Made by a program: the position numbers and the translations under genes. From assembly GCF_030246885.1 (NCBI RefSeq), contig NZ_CP126739.1, positions 1-64,000 of the forward strand: a stretch of 64,000 nt of DNA, given 5' to 3'. Under the pieces are notes generated by a model. The model had not been told where the DNA came from, searched no databases, and worked only from the letters and a program-made list of their open reading frames with translations. This DNA comes from Microbacterium sp. zg-B185 (lineage in GTDB: Bacteria > Actinomycetota > Actinomycetes > Actinomycetales > Microbacteriaceae). Shown piece after piece: positions 26,894 through 34,869 of the stretch; the stretch's first letter is position 1; each line of letters starts with the position of its first letter.

Positions 26894-28966
26894 TCAGTCG
26901 CGCTCGCCCCGCATGAGTTCCACCCCTGCCCCGGCGAACTGCCGCAGCGTCGCATCGGGCAGGAACGCGCGGGTCAGTCCCGCCCCGATGCGGGTCAGGT
27001 CGGTCTCGTCGCGGAAGAGCAGGTACATCGTCTCGTACCGCGGGTGGAACTTCTCCTTGAACCGGTGGAGCGAGCCGAAGCCGTATACCGGCTCGAGCAT
27101 CTTCGCCAGCCAGTCCGAGAGACCGGCGATGGCCCCGGCATCCGGCGGGTAGTCATGAGAGAGCGGCGCACCGGAGAGGGACATGATCTGGGCGCCCTCC
27201 TCGGAGAAGTGCTTCGCCGAGGAGCCGATCAGGAATTCCATCACGGGACCGAATCCGCCGTCCCGGCGCCGCATCAGATCCAGCGTCCAGCCGCGCGCCT
27301 TTCCGTCATCGCCGAAGATCGGCAGCCATGACAGGAAGCCGTCCACGTCGCCGTTCGCCGAGACGGCCAGCGCCAGCCGAACCTCGGGGTCCTTCGCCTC
27401 GTCCAGGGTGCCCAGGGTGAACCCCATCTCCGGCAGCCCCTTGTCGCCCACCCACATCTCGGAGATGGCGCGCAGCTGCTGCTGGACTCCCCACGGCTCG
27501 TCGGACAGCCGCGTCATTCGGAAGGTCACATCCTCGCGGGCCGCGCGATTGATCGACGTGCGCACAGCCGACCATGCCTTGCCGGTGAACTCCAGACCGG
27601 GCAGGTCGACGATCGTGTCGTCGGCGACAACGAGGTTGCGCCACGAGTCGGGGACCGCCGCCTTGGTCGCATCGCCGGCGCTGAAGAAGCACGGGATCAG
27701 GCCGGCACGTTCGGCCATGGTGATGAACTCCTGGACCGACTGGGCGCGTGACCGCTCCGGTCCGAGGGGGTCGGCCAGAGCGATCGCCACTCCCGCCCGC
27801 TTCTGGTAGGCGACGATGCCGTCGGTCGTTCGGGAGTAGCTGTTGCCGCGCCACGTCGTCATCCAGGACAGCGTGCCGCCTCCGTGCGCATGCAGTGCGG
27901 TCTTCACGTCCTCGACCGACGGCTCGGGCCCGGTGCCGATCGTCGCCTTGCGGTGAGCGGCGAATGCGCCGCGCACCCACAGGAGGTAGACCAGCAGAAC
28001 GCCCCACAGCGCGGACTGCGCGATGGCCACGCTCACGTCGCCGACGGAGCTTTCGATCTCGGCGCCCGGCACGAACACGAGCAGCGCCACGAACAGCACG
28101 CCGGTCAGGACGTTGAAGGCGCCCAGGATGATGCTGATCACCCACGCCCAGCGCCGGCCGCGACGCAGCCCGTTGGCCACGATCAGCACCACCACGATGT
28201 CGATCCCGATGTCCAGGATCGATCCTCCCCGCGCCGTGGTGCTGCCGAACGGCCCGTCGGTGGGCACGAGGAAGGTCAGGATCTCGACGGCGAGCAGGGT
28301 CAGGATCGTCGCGAACGCCAGAAGGCGCTGTTCGCGCATCGTCGTGCGCTGAAGTCGCAGCGATCGGTCCACGAACAGCACCAGGACCACCGCAACTGCG
28401 TGCTCGAGGTCGGCGAGGGATCCCCAGAACAACAGGCTCACCACGGTGAATCCGAGCAGGACCACCCAGGCGCGCACCCGCCACGGGGCGCTCAGCAGGC
28501 CGGCGGCCGCCGCGAGGCACGCCATCGCCCCCCCGGAAGGACCCACGTCCAACGCCAGCGCCTCAGCCTGGGCCCACGGCCACGGCAGGAATGCGAACAG
28601 CCACACCAGCAGGGCGCTGGCGAAGATCGCAAACAGCTGACCGACCGTGTAATACGCGATGGCGACCCGGGAACCACGCCGGAACTCGAGATATGCCATT
28701 CCGACGAAGCTGCCGATGGTGAGGATGTAGACCAGCGGGTGGTTGACGAAGAACGTGCCGGTGATCGGCGTCCACCATCTCCCGTCCAGGAACGCAGGCA
28801 GACCGTAGGCGACGTTCTCCCACAGCGGCGAGTCCTGGAACGGGGTCCAGAGTCCCGCGGAGAGGACGCCGACGACCAGAAGCGAGGCGACCAGGATCAG
28901 CGTCGCCGGTATCCGGCTCATCACGACGAGCAGGGGACGGCGCGGCGTGGTCTGGACGTCGGTCAT
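26894..28966 (-). CDS. rhomboid-like membrane domain fused to LPG-synthase (DUF2156) domain
   Basis: A 690-aa protein in two parts. Residues about 15-335 are polytopic: the first six helices look rhomboid-like, with RWWTPITGTFF, GMAYLEFRRGSR, a GPSGGAMACL segment that keeps the catalytic-type Ser, and ADLEHAVAV with a His in the last helix; more helices follow to about residue 330. Residues about 345-685 match the phosphatidylglycerol lysyltransferase C-terminal domain (DUF2156), with TDGIVAYQKRAGVAIALADPLGP and LSLSGAPLSHDY. MprF-type enzymes transfer amino acids from tRNA to lipids and modify surface charge. No class II tRNA synthetase domain is attached. The donor and product are unknown. 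Confidence 0.8.
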   Translation of the reverse strand: MTDVQTTPRRPLLVVMSRIPATLILVASLLVVGVLSAGLWTPFQDSPLWENVAYGLPAFLDGRWWTPITGTFFVNHPLVYILTIGSFVGMAYLEFRRGSRVAIAYYTVGQLFAIFASALLVWLFAFLPWPWAQAEALALDVGPSGGAMACLAAAAGLLSAPWRVRAWVVLLGFTVVSLLFWGSLADLEHAVAVVLVLFVDRSLRLQRTTMREQRLLAFATILTLLAVEILTFLVPTDGPFGSTTARGGSILDIGIDIVVVLIVANGLRRGRRWAWVISIILGAFNVLTGVLFVALLVFVPGAEIESSVGDVSVAIAQSALWGVLLVYLLWVRGAFAAHRKATIGTGPEPSVEDVKTALHAHGGGTLSWMTTWRGNSYSRTTDGIVAYQKRAGVAIALADPLGPERSRAQSVQEFITMAERAGLIPCFFSAGDATKAAVPDSWRNLVVADDTIVDLPGLEFTGKAWSAVRTSINRAAREDVTFRMTRLSDEPWGVQQQLRAISEMWVGDKGLPEMGFTLGTLDEAKDPEVRLALAVSANGDVDGFLSWLPIFGDDGKARGWTLDLMRRRDGGFGPVMEFLIGSSAKHFSEEGAQIMSLSGAPLSHDYPPDAGAIAGLSDWLAKMLEPVYGFGSLHRFKEKFHPRYETMYLLFRDETDLTRIGAGLTRAFLPDATLRQFAGAGVELMRGERD

Positions 28967-29017
28967 GGCTTCACGATAGCGGCGTCGGCGCCGGCCCCCG
29001 GCGCGCGGCCGACCGGC

Positions 29018-30289
29018 TCACCGTCCGGCGAGACGGTCGTAGTCGGCGAGGGCTTTCGCGTCCTCGGCGTCGCGCATCGCCCGCCGGGCGGCATCCAGCG
29101 CGTCGACCGGATCCTGCATCTGGCGGGCCGCGGCCAGTTCCCGCTGCGCGGAGATCAGTCGCGAGCGGGCGTCGGCGCTCGCCCGGACATGACCGAGGGA
29201 TGCTTCGGCGTGCGCGACCGCGTTGCGGGCCGCCGCGAGGGTCCCGGGCAGAGCGGTGCGGGCGCCGCGGAGGCGCTGCTGCGCGGTGCGCGCGTCGCCG
29301 AGTGCGAGGTCGAGGCGATCGCGCAGCCGTGCGACGCGATCGATAGTCCGGGTCGGCCGCTGCGCGGCATCCGCCTCGAGCGAGGTCAGCTCGGCTTCCA
29401 GAGCGCGCAGTTCCGAGCCGAGGCGAGCGGCATCCGCCGGCTCCAGCTGGTCGCGCGTTGCGAACGCCTGCCGCAGGGCGGTGCGCGCCGCGGCGATCTC
29501 ACCGGCGACCGCCTGCGCGGCCTGCGTGGCCAGCCGGTGCGTCTCCTCCAGGGCGCGCGCCTCGACCTCGGCGCGGCGCAGGGCCCGCTCCGCCTCCGCG
29601 AGCTCGACCAGCGCGGTGCGGGTCGGATCCTCGGCCGTGCGGGCCGCGCTCGCGAGATGACGGGCCGCCTCGTCCGCGTGGTCGACGGCGGCGCGCGCGG
29701 CGCGGGATGCATCCGTCCACTCGTCCTCGGCGAACCGCGACGACAGTTCGGCGACCAGAGCAGCGGGGTCGCCCATGGTGGCGCGCAGAGCGGCCAGGCG
29801 CTGCTGCGCGGCCGCGATCTGCGCTGCCGCGGAGACATTGGCGTGCACCCAGCCGGAATGCTCGGCCCGGGCGGCGGAGATCGTCGCGAGTGCCTCGGCG
29901 CTGCGCCGCTCGATCCGCGTCGAGACGCGCCTGATCTCGTCGGGAGCGGCGTCGGGCTCGGCGAGCTGCCGATACTCCTCGAACGAGGCATCCCGCACGT
30001 GCTGCGCGGTCAGGCGGGCACGGCGCAGTGATGCCGGCGCACCTCCCCCATACAGCGCCCCGGAAAGGCCGACCTCGAGGTCGAGCTCGTCAACGGCATC
30101 ATCCAGCGTCACGAGGGCCGCACCGGCGCGGGCGCGCAGGTTGTCCGCGGCCGCCCGAGCCCGCGGGGAACGCCGCGCCCGGCGGATCGCCCACACCGCC
30201 ACCACCACGGCGATGGCCGTGGCACCGAAGACGATCAGCGCAGGCACCGCCCACGCGAGCACCCCGCCGAGGACCTCAGGCACCGGCAT
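29018..30289 (-). CDS. membrane-anchored coiled-coil protein resembling the tail of TPM-domain proteins
   Basis: The 423-aa protein has an N-terminal membrane helix (about residues 10-35; ALIVFGATAIAVVVAVWAI), then about 380 residues of Ala/Arg/Glu-rich coiled coil. The first part of the coil (ALVTLDDAVDELDLEVG, then FEEYRQL) recalls the segment that follows the TPM domain and membrane helix in actinobacterial TPM-phosphatase proteins, but the TPM domain itself is missing here. The function is unknown. It overlaps the HAD gene by 14 bp and precedes the LPG-synthase-like gene by 51 bp, so HAD, coiled-coil and LPG-synthase genes may form one operon. Confidence 0.7.
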   Translation of the reverse strand: MPVPEVLGGVLAWAVPALIVFGATAIAVVVAVWAIRRARRSPRARAAADNLRARAGAALVTLDDAVDELDLEVGLSGALYGGGAPASLRRARLTAQHVRDASFEEYRQLAEPDAAPDEIRRVSTRIERRSAEALATISAARAEHSGWVHANVSAAAQIAAAQQRLAALRATMGDPAALVAELSSRFAEDEWTDASRAARAAVDHADEAARHLASAARTAEDPTRTALVELAEAERALRRAEVEARALEETHRLATQAAQAVAGEIAAARTALRQAFATRDQLEPADAARLGSELRALEAELTSLEADAAQRPTRTIDRVARLRDRLDLALGDARTAQQRLRGARTALPGTLAAARNAVAHAEASLGHVRASADARSRLISAQRELAAARQMQDPVDALDAARRAMRDAEDAKALADYDRLAGR

Positions 30290-30959
30290 CCCCGATCAGC
30301 AGCAGATGCCGCAACTCGTCCACCGTGGCCACGGCCGCCTGCGCGCCGGCAGCCTCGTGCGGCCAGCTGAACCCCCAGCGGACGAAGATCACGGGCACGC
30401 CCCTCTCGGCGCCGCCCTCGACGTCATGGTGCCGGTCGCCGACGAGCACCGGGCGGCTCGTGTCCACGCCCGCCGCCTCCAGTCTGCGCAGCGCTTCGGC
30501 GACGATGTCCGCCTTGGCCGCCAGCGTCCGCTCGTCGGGGGTGGCTCCGACGATCGCGGTGAAGCACGGTGAGAGGTCGAAATGATCCATGAGCGCCGCG
30601 ACCTGCACCTCGGGTTTCGAGCTGGCGGTGGCCTGGGGCACACCGTCCTCGGCGAGCTGCCTGATCAGCTCGCCGACCCCGGCGAAGAGCTTTGCGCCGG
30701 CGGTGTAGCCGTCGGCTTTGCCCAGCACCCGGTAGAACGCGACGGCCTCCGCGGCCTGGTCCGGAGTCATGCCGCCGGTGACCTGGAACGATTGGAACAT
30801 CGGCGGTCCGATCCAGTGGACCAGCTCCGCCCTGGTCGGCGCGGTCTTGCCGAAGTGCTCGAGCGTGACGGTCAGTCGTCGCAGGATGCCCTCGGAGGCA
30901 TCCACGATGGTGCCGTCGACATCCCAGAGCACACACGTCCACGGCGATCGATTCCCCAT
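30276..30959 (-). CDS. HAD family hydrolase (phosphoglycolate phosphatase-like)
   Basis: A 227-aa haloacid dehalogenase superfamily phosphatase. Motif I is LWDVDGTIVDAS with the nucleophile and acid/base aspartates, motif II the Thr/Ser of ATASSKP, motif III the Lys region AAKADI, and motif IV VGDRHHDVEGG. The helical cap between motifs I and II fits the Gph/PGMB subgroup, which contains phosphoglycolate and sugar phosphate phosphatases; the substrate is not determined. The 3' end overlaps the coiled-coil gene. An unusual inverted repeat lies 54 bp upstream of its start. Confidence 0.88.
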   Translation of the reverse strand: MGNRSPWTCVLWDVDGTIVDASEGILRRLTVTLEHFGKTAPTRAELVHWIGPPMFQSFQVTGGMTPDQAAEAVAFYRVLGKADGYTAGAKLFAGVGELIRQLAEDGVPQATASSKPEVQVAALMDHFDLSPCFTAIVGATPDERTLAAKADIVAEALRRLEAAGVDTSRPVLVGDRHHDVEGGAERGVPVIFVRWGFSWPHEAAGAQAAVATVDELRHLLLIGDAGA

Positions 30960-31012
30960 GGCACCAGCCTATGCGGGCACTCTCGCCGGCGAGATTGCGC
31001 CCCCCACGGCCG

Positions 31013-31071
31013 TTCACTTGCCCTGGATGTACCGGAAACCGCTCGGTGCGCGTACATCCAGGACAAGTGAA
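31013..31071. repeat. long near-perfect inverted repeat between nucS and the HAD gene
   Basis: The 20-bp arms (31013-31032, TTCACTTGCCCTGGATGTAC; and 31052-31071) are complementary at 19 of 20 positions around a 19-bp loop. There is no T tract, so it is not a classical terminator. It sits between the nucS stop (31111) and the HAD start (30959). No second copy was seen in the window. Confidence 0.75.
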
Positions 31072-31110
31072 CCGAGGGGGTGCGCGTGCGTTCGCACCGG
31101 GAACCGGCGG

Positions 31111-31806
31111 TCAGAACAGCCGCGGCGCGCCGGAATCGACGCCCTTCATGCCGTCGTAGTCCAAGGTGACGCAGCGGATGCCCCGATCGGCGGCGAGTAC
31201 ACGCGCCTGCGGTTTGATCTCCTGCGCCGCGAACACGCCCGTGACGGGTGCCAGATGCGGGTCGCGGCCGAGCAGCTCGAGGTAGCGCGTGAGCTGCTCG
31301 ACTCCGTCGATGTCGCCGCGGCGCTTGACCTCGACGGCGACCGTGCCGCCGGCGGCATCGCGCAGGAGCAGGTCCACCGGGCCGATCGCCGTTGGGAACT
31401 CTCGACGCACCAGGGTGAGCCCTTCGCCGATGACTGCGACCTGCTCGGCCAGGAGTCGCTGCAGATGAGCCTCGACGCCGTCCTTGACGAGGCCCGGATC
31501 GACGCCCAGTTCGTGCGATGTGTCGTGCACGACCTCATGGATGCGGACCAGGAGGGCATCGCCGGTTTTGGTGTGTGCGACCTTCCACAGCTCGACCACC
31601 CCGCCCGCGGCGTCAGCTTCGGTGGGCGCGGAGACCGTCAGCGTGCACGGCGGACTCATCCAGTTCAGAGGCTTGTAGCTGAGCGAGTCACTGTGAACCA
31701 GGACTGAGCCGTCGGCCTTCACCATCAGCAGTCGGGTGGCGAGCGGCAGATGCGCAGTGAGACGTCCCGTGTAGTCGACGGAGCACCGGGCTATGACGAG
31801 TCTCAT
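31111..31806 (-). CDS. nucS: mismatch-specific endonuclease NucS (EndoMS)
   Basis: NucS replaces MutS/MutL mismatch repair in most actinobacteria by cutting both strands at mismatches. The 231-aa product starts [16 protein letters not shown], the standard family N-terminus, and has an N-terminal beta-domain with [13 protein letters not shown]. The C-terminal PD-(D/E)xK nuclease has GPVDLLLRD and [17 protein letters not shown]. The C-terminus ends in PRLF, similar to the terminal motif reported to bind the beta clamp (recollection, not checked). ATG 31806 was chosen; the frame runs open further upstream through non-coding sequence. The region upstream is degenerate. Confidence 0.94.
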   Translation of the reverse strand: MRLVIARCSVDYTGRLTAHLPLATRLLMVKADGSVLVHSDSLSYKPLNWMSPPCTLTVSAPTEADAAGGVVELWKVAHTKTGDALLVRIHEVVHDTSHELGVDPGLVKDGVEAHLQRLLAEQVAVIGEGLTLVRREFPTAIGPVDLLLRDAAGGTVAVEVKRRGDIDGVEQLTRYLELLGRDPHLAPVTGVFAAQEIKPQARVLAADRGIRCVTLDYDGMKGVDSGAPRLF

Positions 31807-32020
31807 TCCTGCTACGGTACCGGCCGCGCGTGCGGCAGTGGAACGTGCCGAGGGCGGCGCCCTAGCGGTTGCCTCCGGCGCGGACGCGGTCGATGATCGC
31901 GTGGATCGGTCGCGGATCTCGGTCCGCGAGCGCACGGGTCCCACGGAGGAACCTTCGTCGGTGGTTCCCCAGGGGACCAGCACATCGAACTCCAGGTCGC
32001 GGTCGGGTCTTCTCCGACGG

Positions 32021-32345
32021 GCGAGTGCCGTCGATGAGCAGCTGTGCGCAGCGACGCCACACCTCGGGGTTCGATTCCCGGGTGATGTCCGCGACCTTGC
32101 CGACCATGAACCGCAGGAAGCAGACTTCCTGGCCGCTGAAGTCGGGACGCAGCTCGCCGGCCTCGACGGCGCCGGCAACGAGCCGGTCCACGGTCGGAAT
32201 GAATCGGCGGCCCAACTCATCGGCGAACCGCGCGTTTCGGCCCGGCGCGGTGAGGATCGCGTCGAGACCGCGATCGGAGGCGCGTTTCTCCATCACCCCG
32301 AGCAGCAGGTGCCTGATCGCGTCTCCGGCGTCAGAGATCAGGGAA
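32021..32345 (-). pseudogene. remnant of a TetR-type regulator (C-terminal domain only)
   Basis: The frame reads like the ligand-binding half of an SbtR-like TetR regulator ([29 protein letters not shown]-like, [24 protein letters not shown]). No helix-turn-helix precedes it: sequence upstream runs directly into the 3' end of the MFS gene. After LLIDGTR the frame continues into Arg/Pro-rich sequence that does not look coding (to about 31862). The 542-bp interval 31807-32348 contains no intact gene. I read it as a deleted regulator next to the MFS gene it may once have controlled. A GTG at 32296 could still start a short product. Confidence 0.65.
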
Positions 32346-32348
32346 TGG

Positions 32349-33599
32349 TCAACCCCGCTCGGACGGCGCGTGCGACGCAGCGGCGTCCACGGTCGTTCCG
32401 GGCAGCGGCTTGGCGGCGCCCGACGCGAGTCCGGAGGCGATCGCCAGCCCGACCAGGATGTAGAGCGTGTTCAGCAGGCCGATGTGCTCGCTGATGAACC
32501 CCAGGATGGGCGGCCCGCACAGGAAGGAGATGTAGCCGATCGTGGCGGCCGCGCTCACGCGCGCCGCCGCCTTGGCCGGATCATCGGCGGCCGCCGACAT
32601 ACCGAGCGGGAAGCCGAGCGAGACGCCCGCTCCCCAGAGCGCCGCCCCGACGAACACCAGCGGGATGCTGGGGGCCAGGATGAACAGCAGCAGACCCGCC
32701 GTGGCCAGAACGGAGAGCACGCGCAGGATCCAGACCCGACCGAACCGGTCCACCAGCGGACCCCCGAAGACGCGCACGACCGTCATGCTCACCGAGAAGA
32801 CCGTCAGGCCGAGCGCACCGACAGCCTGAGTGGCGCCGTGGCCTTCGACCATCCCCAGCGCGAGCCAATCGTTGGCGCCGCCCTCGGCGAATGCCATCCC
32901 GAGCATGATGACTCCCAGCGCGTAGGTGCGCGGTTCTCGCCAGGCGGACAGCGCGGTGTGCAGCCGTGTCTGCCAGCGGGACTTCGGTCCGGCCTCGACC
33001 CGGTCGAGCGTGATCTCCCGGGCGGGAACGTTGGCATGGGAGGCGAAGGCGATGACCACGATGACGACTGCCATCACCGAAGTGTGGACCAGCACGTTCA
33101 GCCCGATCGTCGCGGCGAGGGCGCCCAGGCCGGCGCCGATCACCGTGCCGACGCTGAAGAATGCGTGGAACAGCGGCAGGATCGTCTTTCCCACCTGCTT
33201 CTCGATCGCGGCGCCCTCGACGTTCATCATGACGTCGACCGCCCCGTTGCCCAGGCCGAACAGCGCCAGACCGGCCACCACTGCGACGTACGAGTGGAGC
33301 ACGTCGGTGCCGACGCCGATGACCGCCACCCCGAGCGCGAACACCAGGATCGCTCCGAGCATGCCGCTTCGTGCGCCGAACCGCGCCAGCACCAGCGTCG
33401 CCAGCGACAGACCCAGAATCGAGGCGATGCCCGCGCTGAGGAGCATGAGGCCGATCTGGATGTTGTCGACGTCCAGCGCGACTTTGATCGCCGGCACGCG
33501 AGATGCCCACGTCGCGATGCTCAGACCGCTGGCGAGGAAGATCGCGAAGATCGCGGTGCGCCACCGCACCAGTTGCGCGCGGGCGAGTTCGAGTTCCAT
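32349..33599 (-). CDS. MFS transporter (YbjJ-like)
   Basis: A 416-aa major facilitator superfamily protein with about 12 membrane helices. The N-terminal half has SIATWASRVPAIKVALDV and LVLARFGARSGML, where the loop 2-3 signature is partly conserved; FSVSMTVVRVFGGPLVDRFGR gives the repeat in the second half. The subgroup containing E. coli YbjJ is the closest match I recognise; the substrate is unknown, with a sugar or small metabolite suggested by its regulator. I chose ATG 33599 (MELELARAQLVRW). The divergent lacI gene and two identical palindromes in the 99-bp gap suggest direct repression. Confidence 0.88.
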   Translation of the reverse strand: MELELARAQLVRWRTAIFAIFLASGLSIATWASRVPAIKVALDVDNIQIGLMLLSAGIASILGLSLATLVLARFGARSGMLGAILVFALGVAVIGVGTDVLHSYVAVVAGLALFGLGNGAVDVMMNVEGAAIEKQVGKTILPLFHAFFSVGTVIGAGLGALAATIGLNVLVHTSVMAVVIVVIAFASHANVPAREITLDRVEAGPKSRWQTRLHTALSAWREPRTYALGVIMLGMAFAEGGANDWLALGMVEGHGATQAVGALGLTVFSVSMTVVRVFGGPLVDRFGRVWILRVLSVLATAGLLLFILAPSIPLVFVGAALWGAGVSLGFPLGMSAAADDPAKAAARVSAAATIGYISFLCGPPILGFISEHIGLLNTLYILVGLAIASGLASGAAKPLPGTTVDAAASHAPSERG

Positions 33600-33613
33600 G
33601 CGGGCAACCTTAG

Positions 33614-33625
33614 CGAATCGATTCG
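33614..33625. promoter_or_regulatory. LacI-type operator 1
   Basis: Perfect 12-bp palindrome CGAATCGATTCG, 15 bp upstream of the MFS start. It is identical to the palindrome at 33650; centres are 36 bp apart. LacI-family operators are typically such central-CG palindromes. Confidence 0.8.
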
Positions 33626-33649
33626 ATTCCATCAGCGTCCTCGGCAGGT

Positions 33650-33661
33650 CGAATCGATTCG
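33650..33661. promoter_or_regulatory. LacI-type operator 2
   Basis: Second copy of CGAATCGATTCG, 37 bp before the lacI start. Together with operator 1 it covers the whole divergent promoter region, which fits repression of both the MFS gene and the regulator itself. Confidence 0.8.
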
Positions 33662-33698
33662 GCCGCGTACCGCAGCCGCGGGGTAGCATCGAGGCGCC

Positions 33699-34742
33699 AT
33701 GACCGCTCGCAGACCCACGATCAACGACGTCGCCCGCCGTGCCGGTGTCTCGCCCTCCACCGCGTCCGTGGTCTTCAGCGGCAAGACAGCCGTCTCCGAT
33801 GCCACCCGCCAGCGCGTGCTCGACGCCGCGGGCTCACTGGGTTACACCGGCCCCGACCCCCGCGCGGCGTCGTTGCGCCGCGGCCGCTCCGGCATCGTGG
33901 GGGTCGTCTTCGAAGAGCACCTCGGCGCCGCGTTCCTCGACCCGGTCAAGACGCTCATGATGGACGGTCTGACCGACGGGGTCGCCTCCCTCGGTGCCGG
34001 CCTGCTGCTGCTGCGCGACCGGGCGCCGCTGGGCACCGAACCGTCGCTGACCACCGCACCGCTCGACGCGGCGGTGCTCGTGGGGTGCAGCGGCATGCTG
34101 CGCGAGTCGCTGGACGCGGTCCAGGCACGGGGCATCCCGGTCGTGGTGATCGAAGGGGACGCCGGCGACGGCATCCCTCAGATCCAGCTCGACAACCGCG
34201 AGGCGCAGCGCCAGGCAGCCAGCCACGTGCGCACCCTGGGTCACACCCGGGTCGCCCTGGTCACGTTGCCGGCGCACGCCGGATGGGTGCGCGGCCGGCT
34301 CGGGCCCGAGGCGGCGATCACCGTCGACGTCACGCGCGAACGATTGGCCGGCGCGCGCGAGGTCTTCCCCGATGCCCCCGCGTACGCGGCGCAGGGCAGC
34401 TCCATCGACGAGGGACTGGCGGCCGGCCGCGCACTGCTGGCCGATCCGATCACCCGTCCGACCGCCGTTCTGGCGCAGAGCGATCTGCTCGCCGCCGGGG
34501 TCATCCGTGCCGCGGACGAGCTTGGCCTCCGGGTTCCCGAGCAGCTCAGCGTCACCGGATTCGACGGGATCGTGGTGGACGGGTTGGCACCGTATCGACT
34601 GACCACGCTGGTCCAACCCGCCGCCGAGAAGGGCCGCGCCGCGGGACAGGCCGTCGCTGCCATGCTGGCCGGTCAGCCCGCCGCATCCATCCGTTTCACG
34701 TGCGTCTTCCGGGTGGGAAACACGACCGGTCCGCGCGCCTGA
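33699..34742 (+). CDS. LacI family transcriptional regulator
   Basis: The 347-aa repressor has an N-terminal HTH (about residues 6-52: TINDVARRAGVSPSTASVVF, SGKTAVSDATRQRVLDAAGSL) and a periplasmic-binding-protein-like sensor domain with family features (LVGCSGMLRESLD, QLDNREAQRQAASHVRTLGH, LAQSDLLAAGVIRAADELG, VTGFDGI). The C-terminus is typical. The effector is unknown. It is divergent from the MFS gene, with two perfect palindromes in the shared promoter. mrpA follows 127 bp downstream but has its own apparent ribosome site and is probably independent. Confidence 0.93.
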   Translation: MTARRPTINDVARRAGVSPSTASVVFSGKTAVSDATRQRVLDAAGSLGYTGPDPRAASLRRGRSGIVGVVFEEHLGAAFLDPVKTLMMDGLTDGVASLGAGLLLLRDRAPLGTEPSLTTAPLDAAVLVGCSGMLRESLDAVQARGIPVVVIEGDAGDGIPQIQLDNREAQRQAASHVRTLGHTRVALVTLPAHAGWVRGRLGPEAAITVDVTRERLAGAREVFPDAPAYAAQGSSIDEGLAAGRALLADPITRPTAVLAQSDLLAAGVIRAADELGLRVPEQLSVTGFDGIVVDGLAPYRLTTLVQPAAEKGRAAGQAVAAMLAGQPAASIRFTCVFRVGNTTGPRA

Positions 34743-34869
34743 ATCCGCCCCCCGCACGGCTCCCGTCGCGCGGGGCGCGTGGATTCGCGCGGTTACACTT
34801 ATTCGGACACGCCGATCGCCCGCGCCGCCGCCCCCGAGTCGTTCGGCCGACGAACACCGAGGAGGCCGC

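Noticed and set aside
30769-31707. A 312-aa frame on the plus strand across the HAD-nucS region
   Set aside because: It runs antisense to two solid genes and through the inverted repeat, with no recognisable domain or ribosome site.
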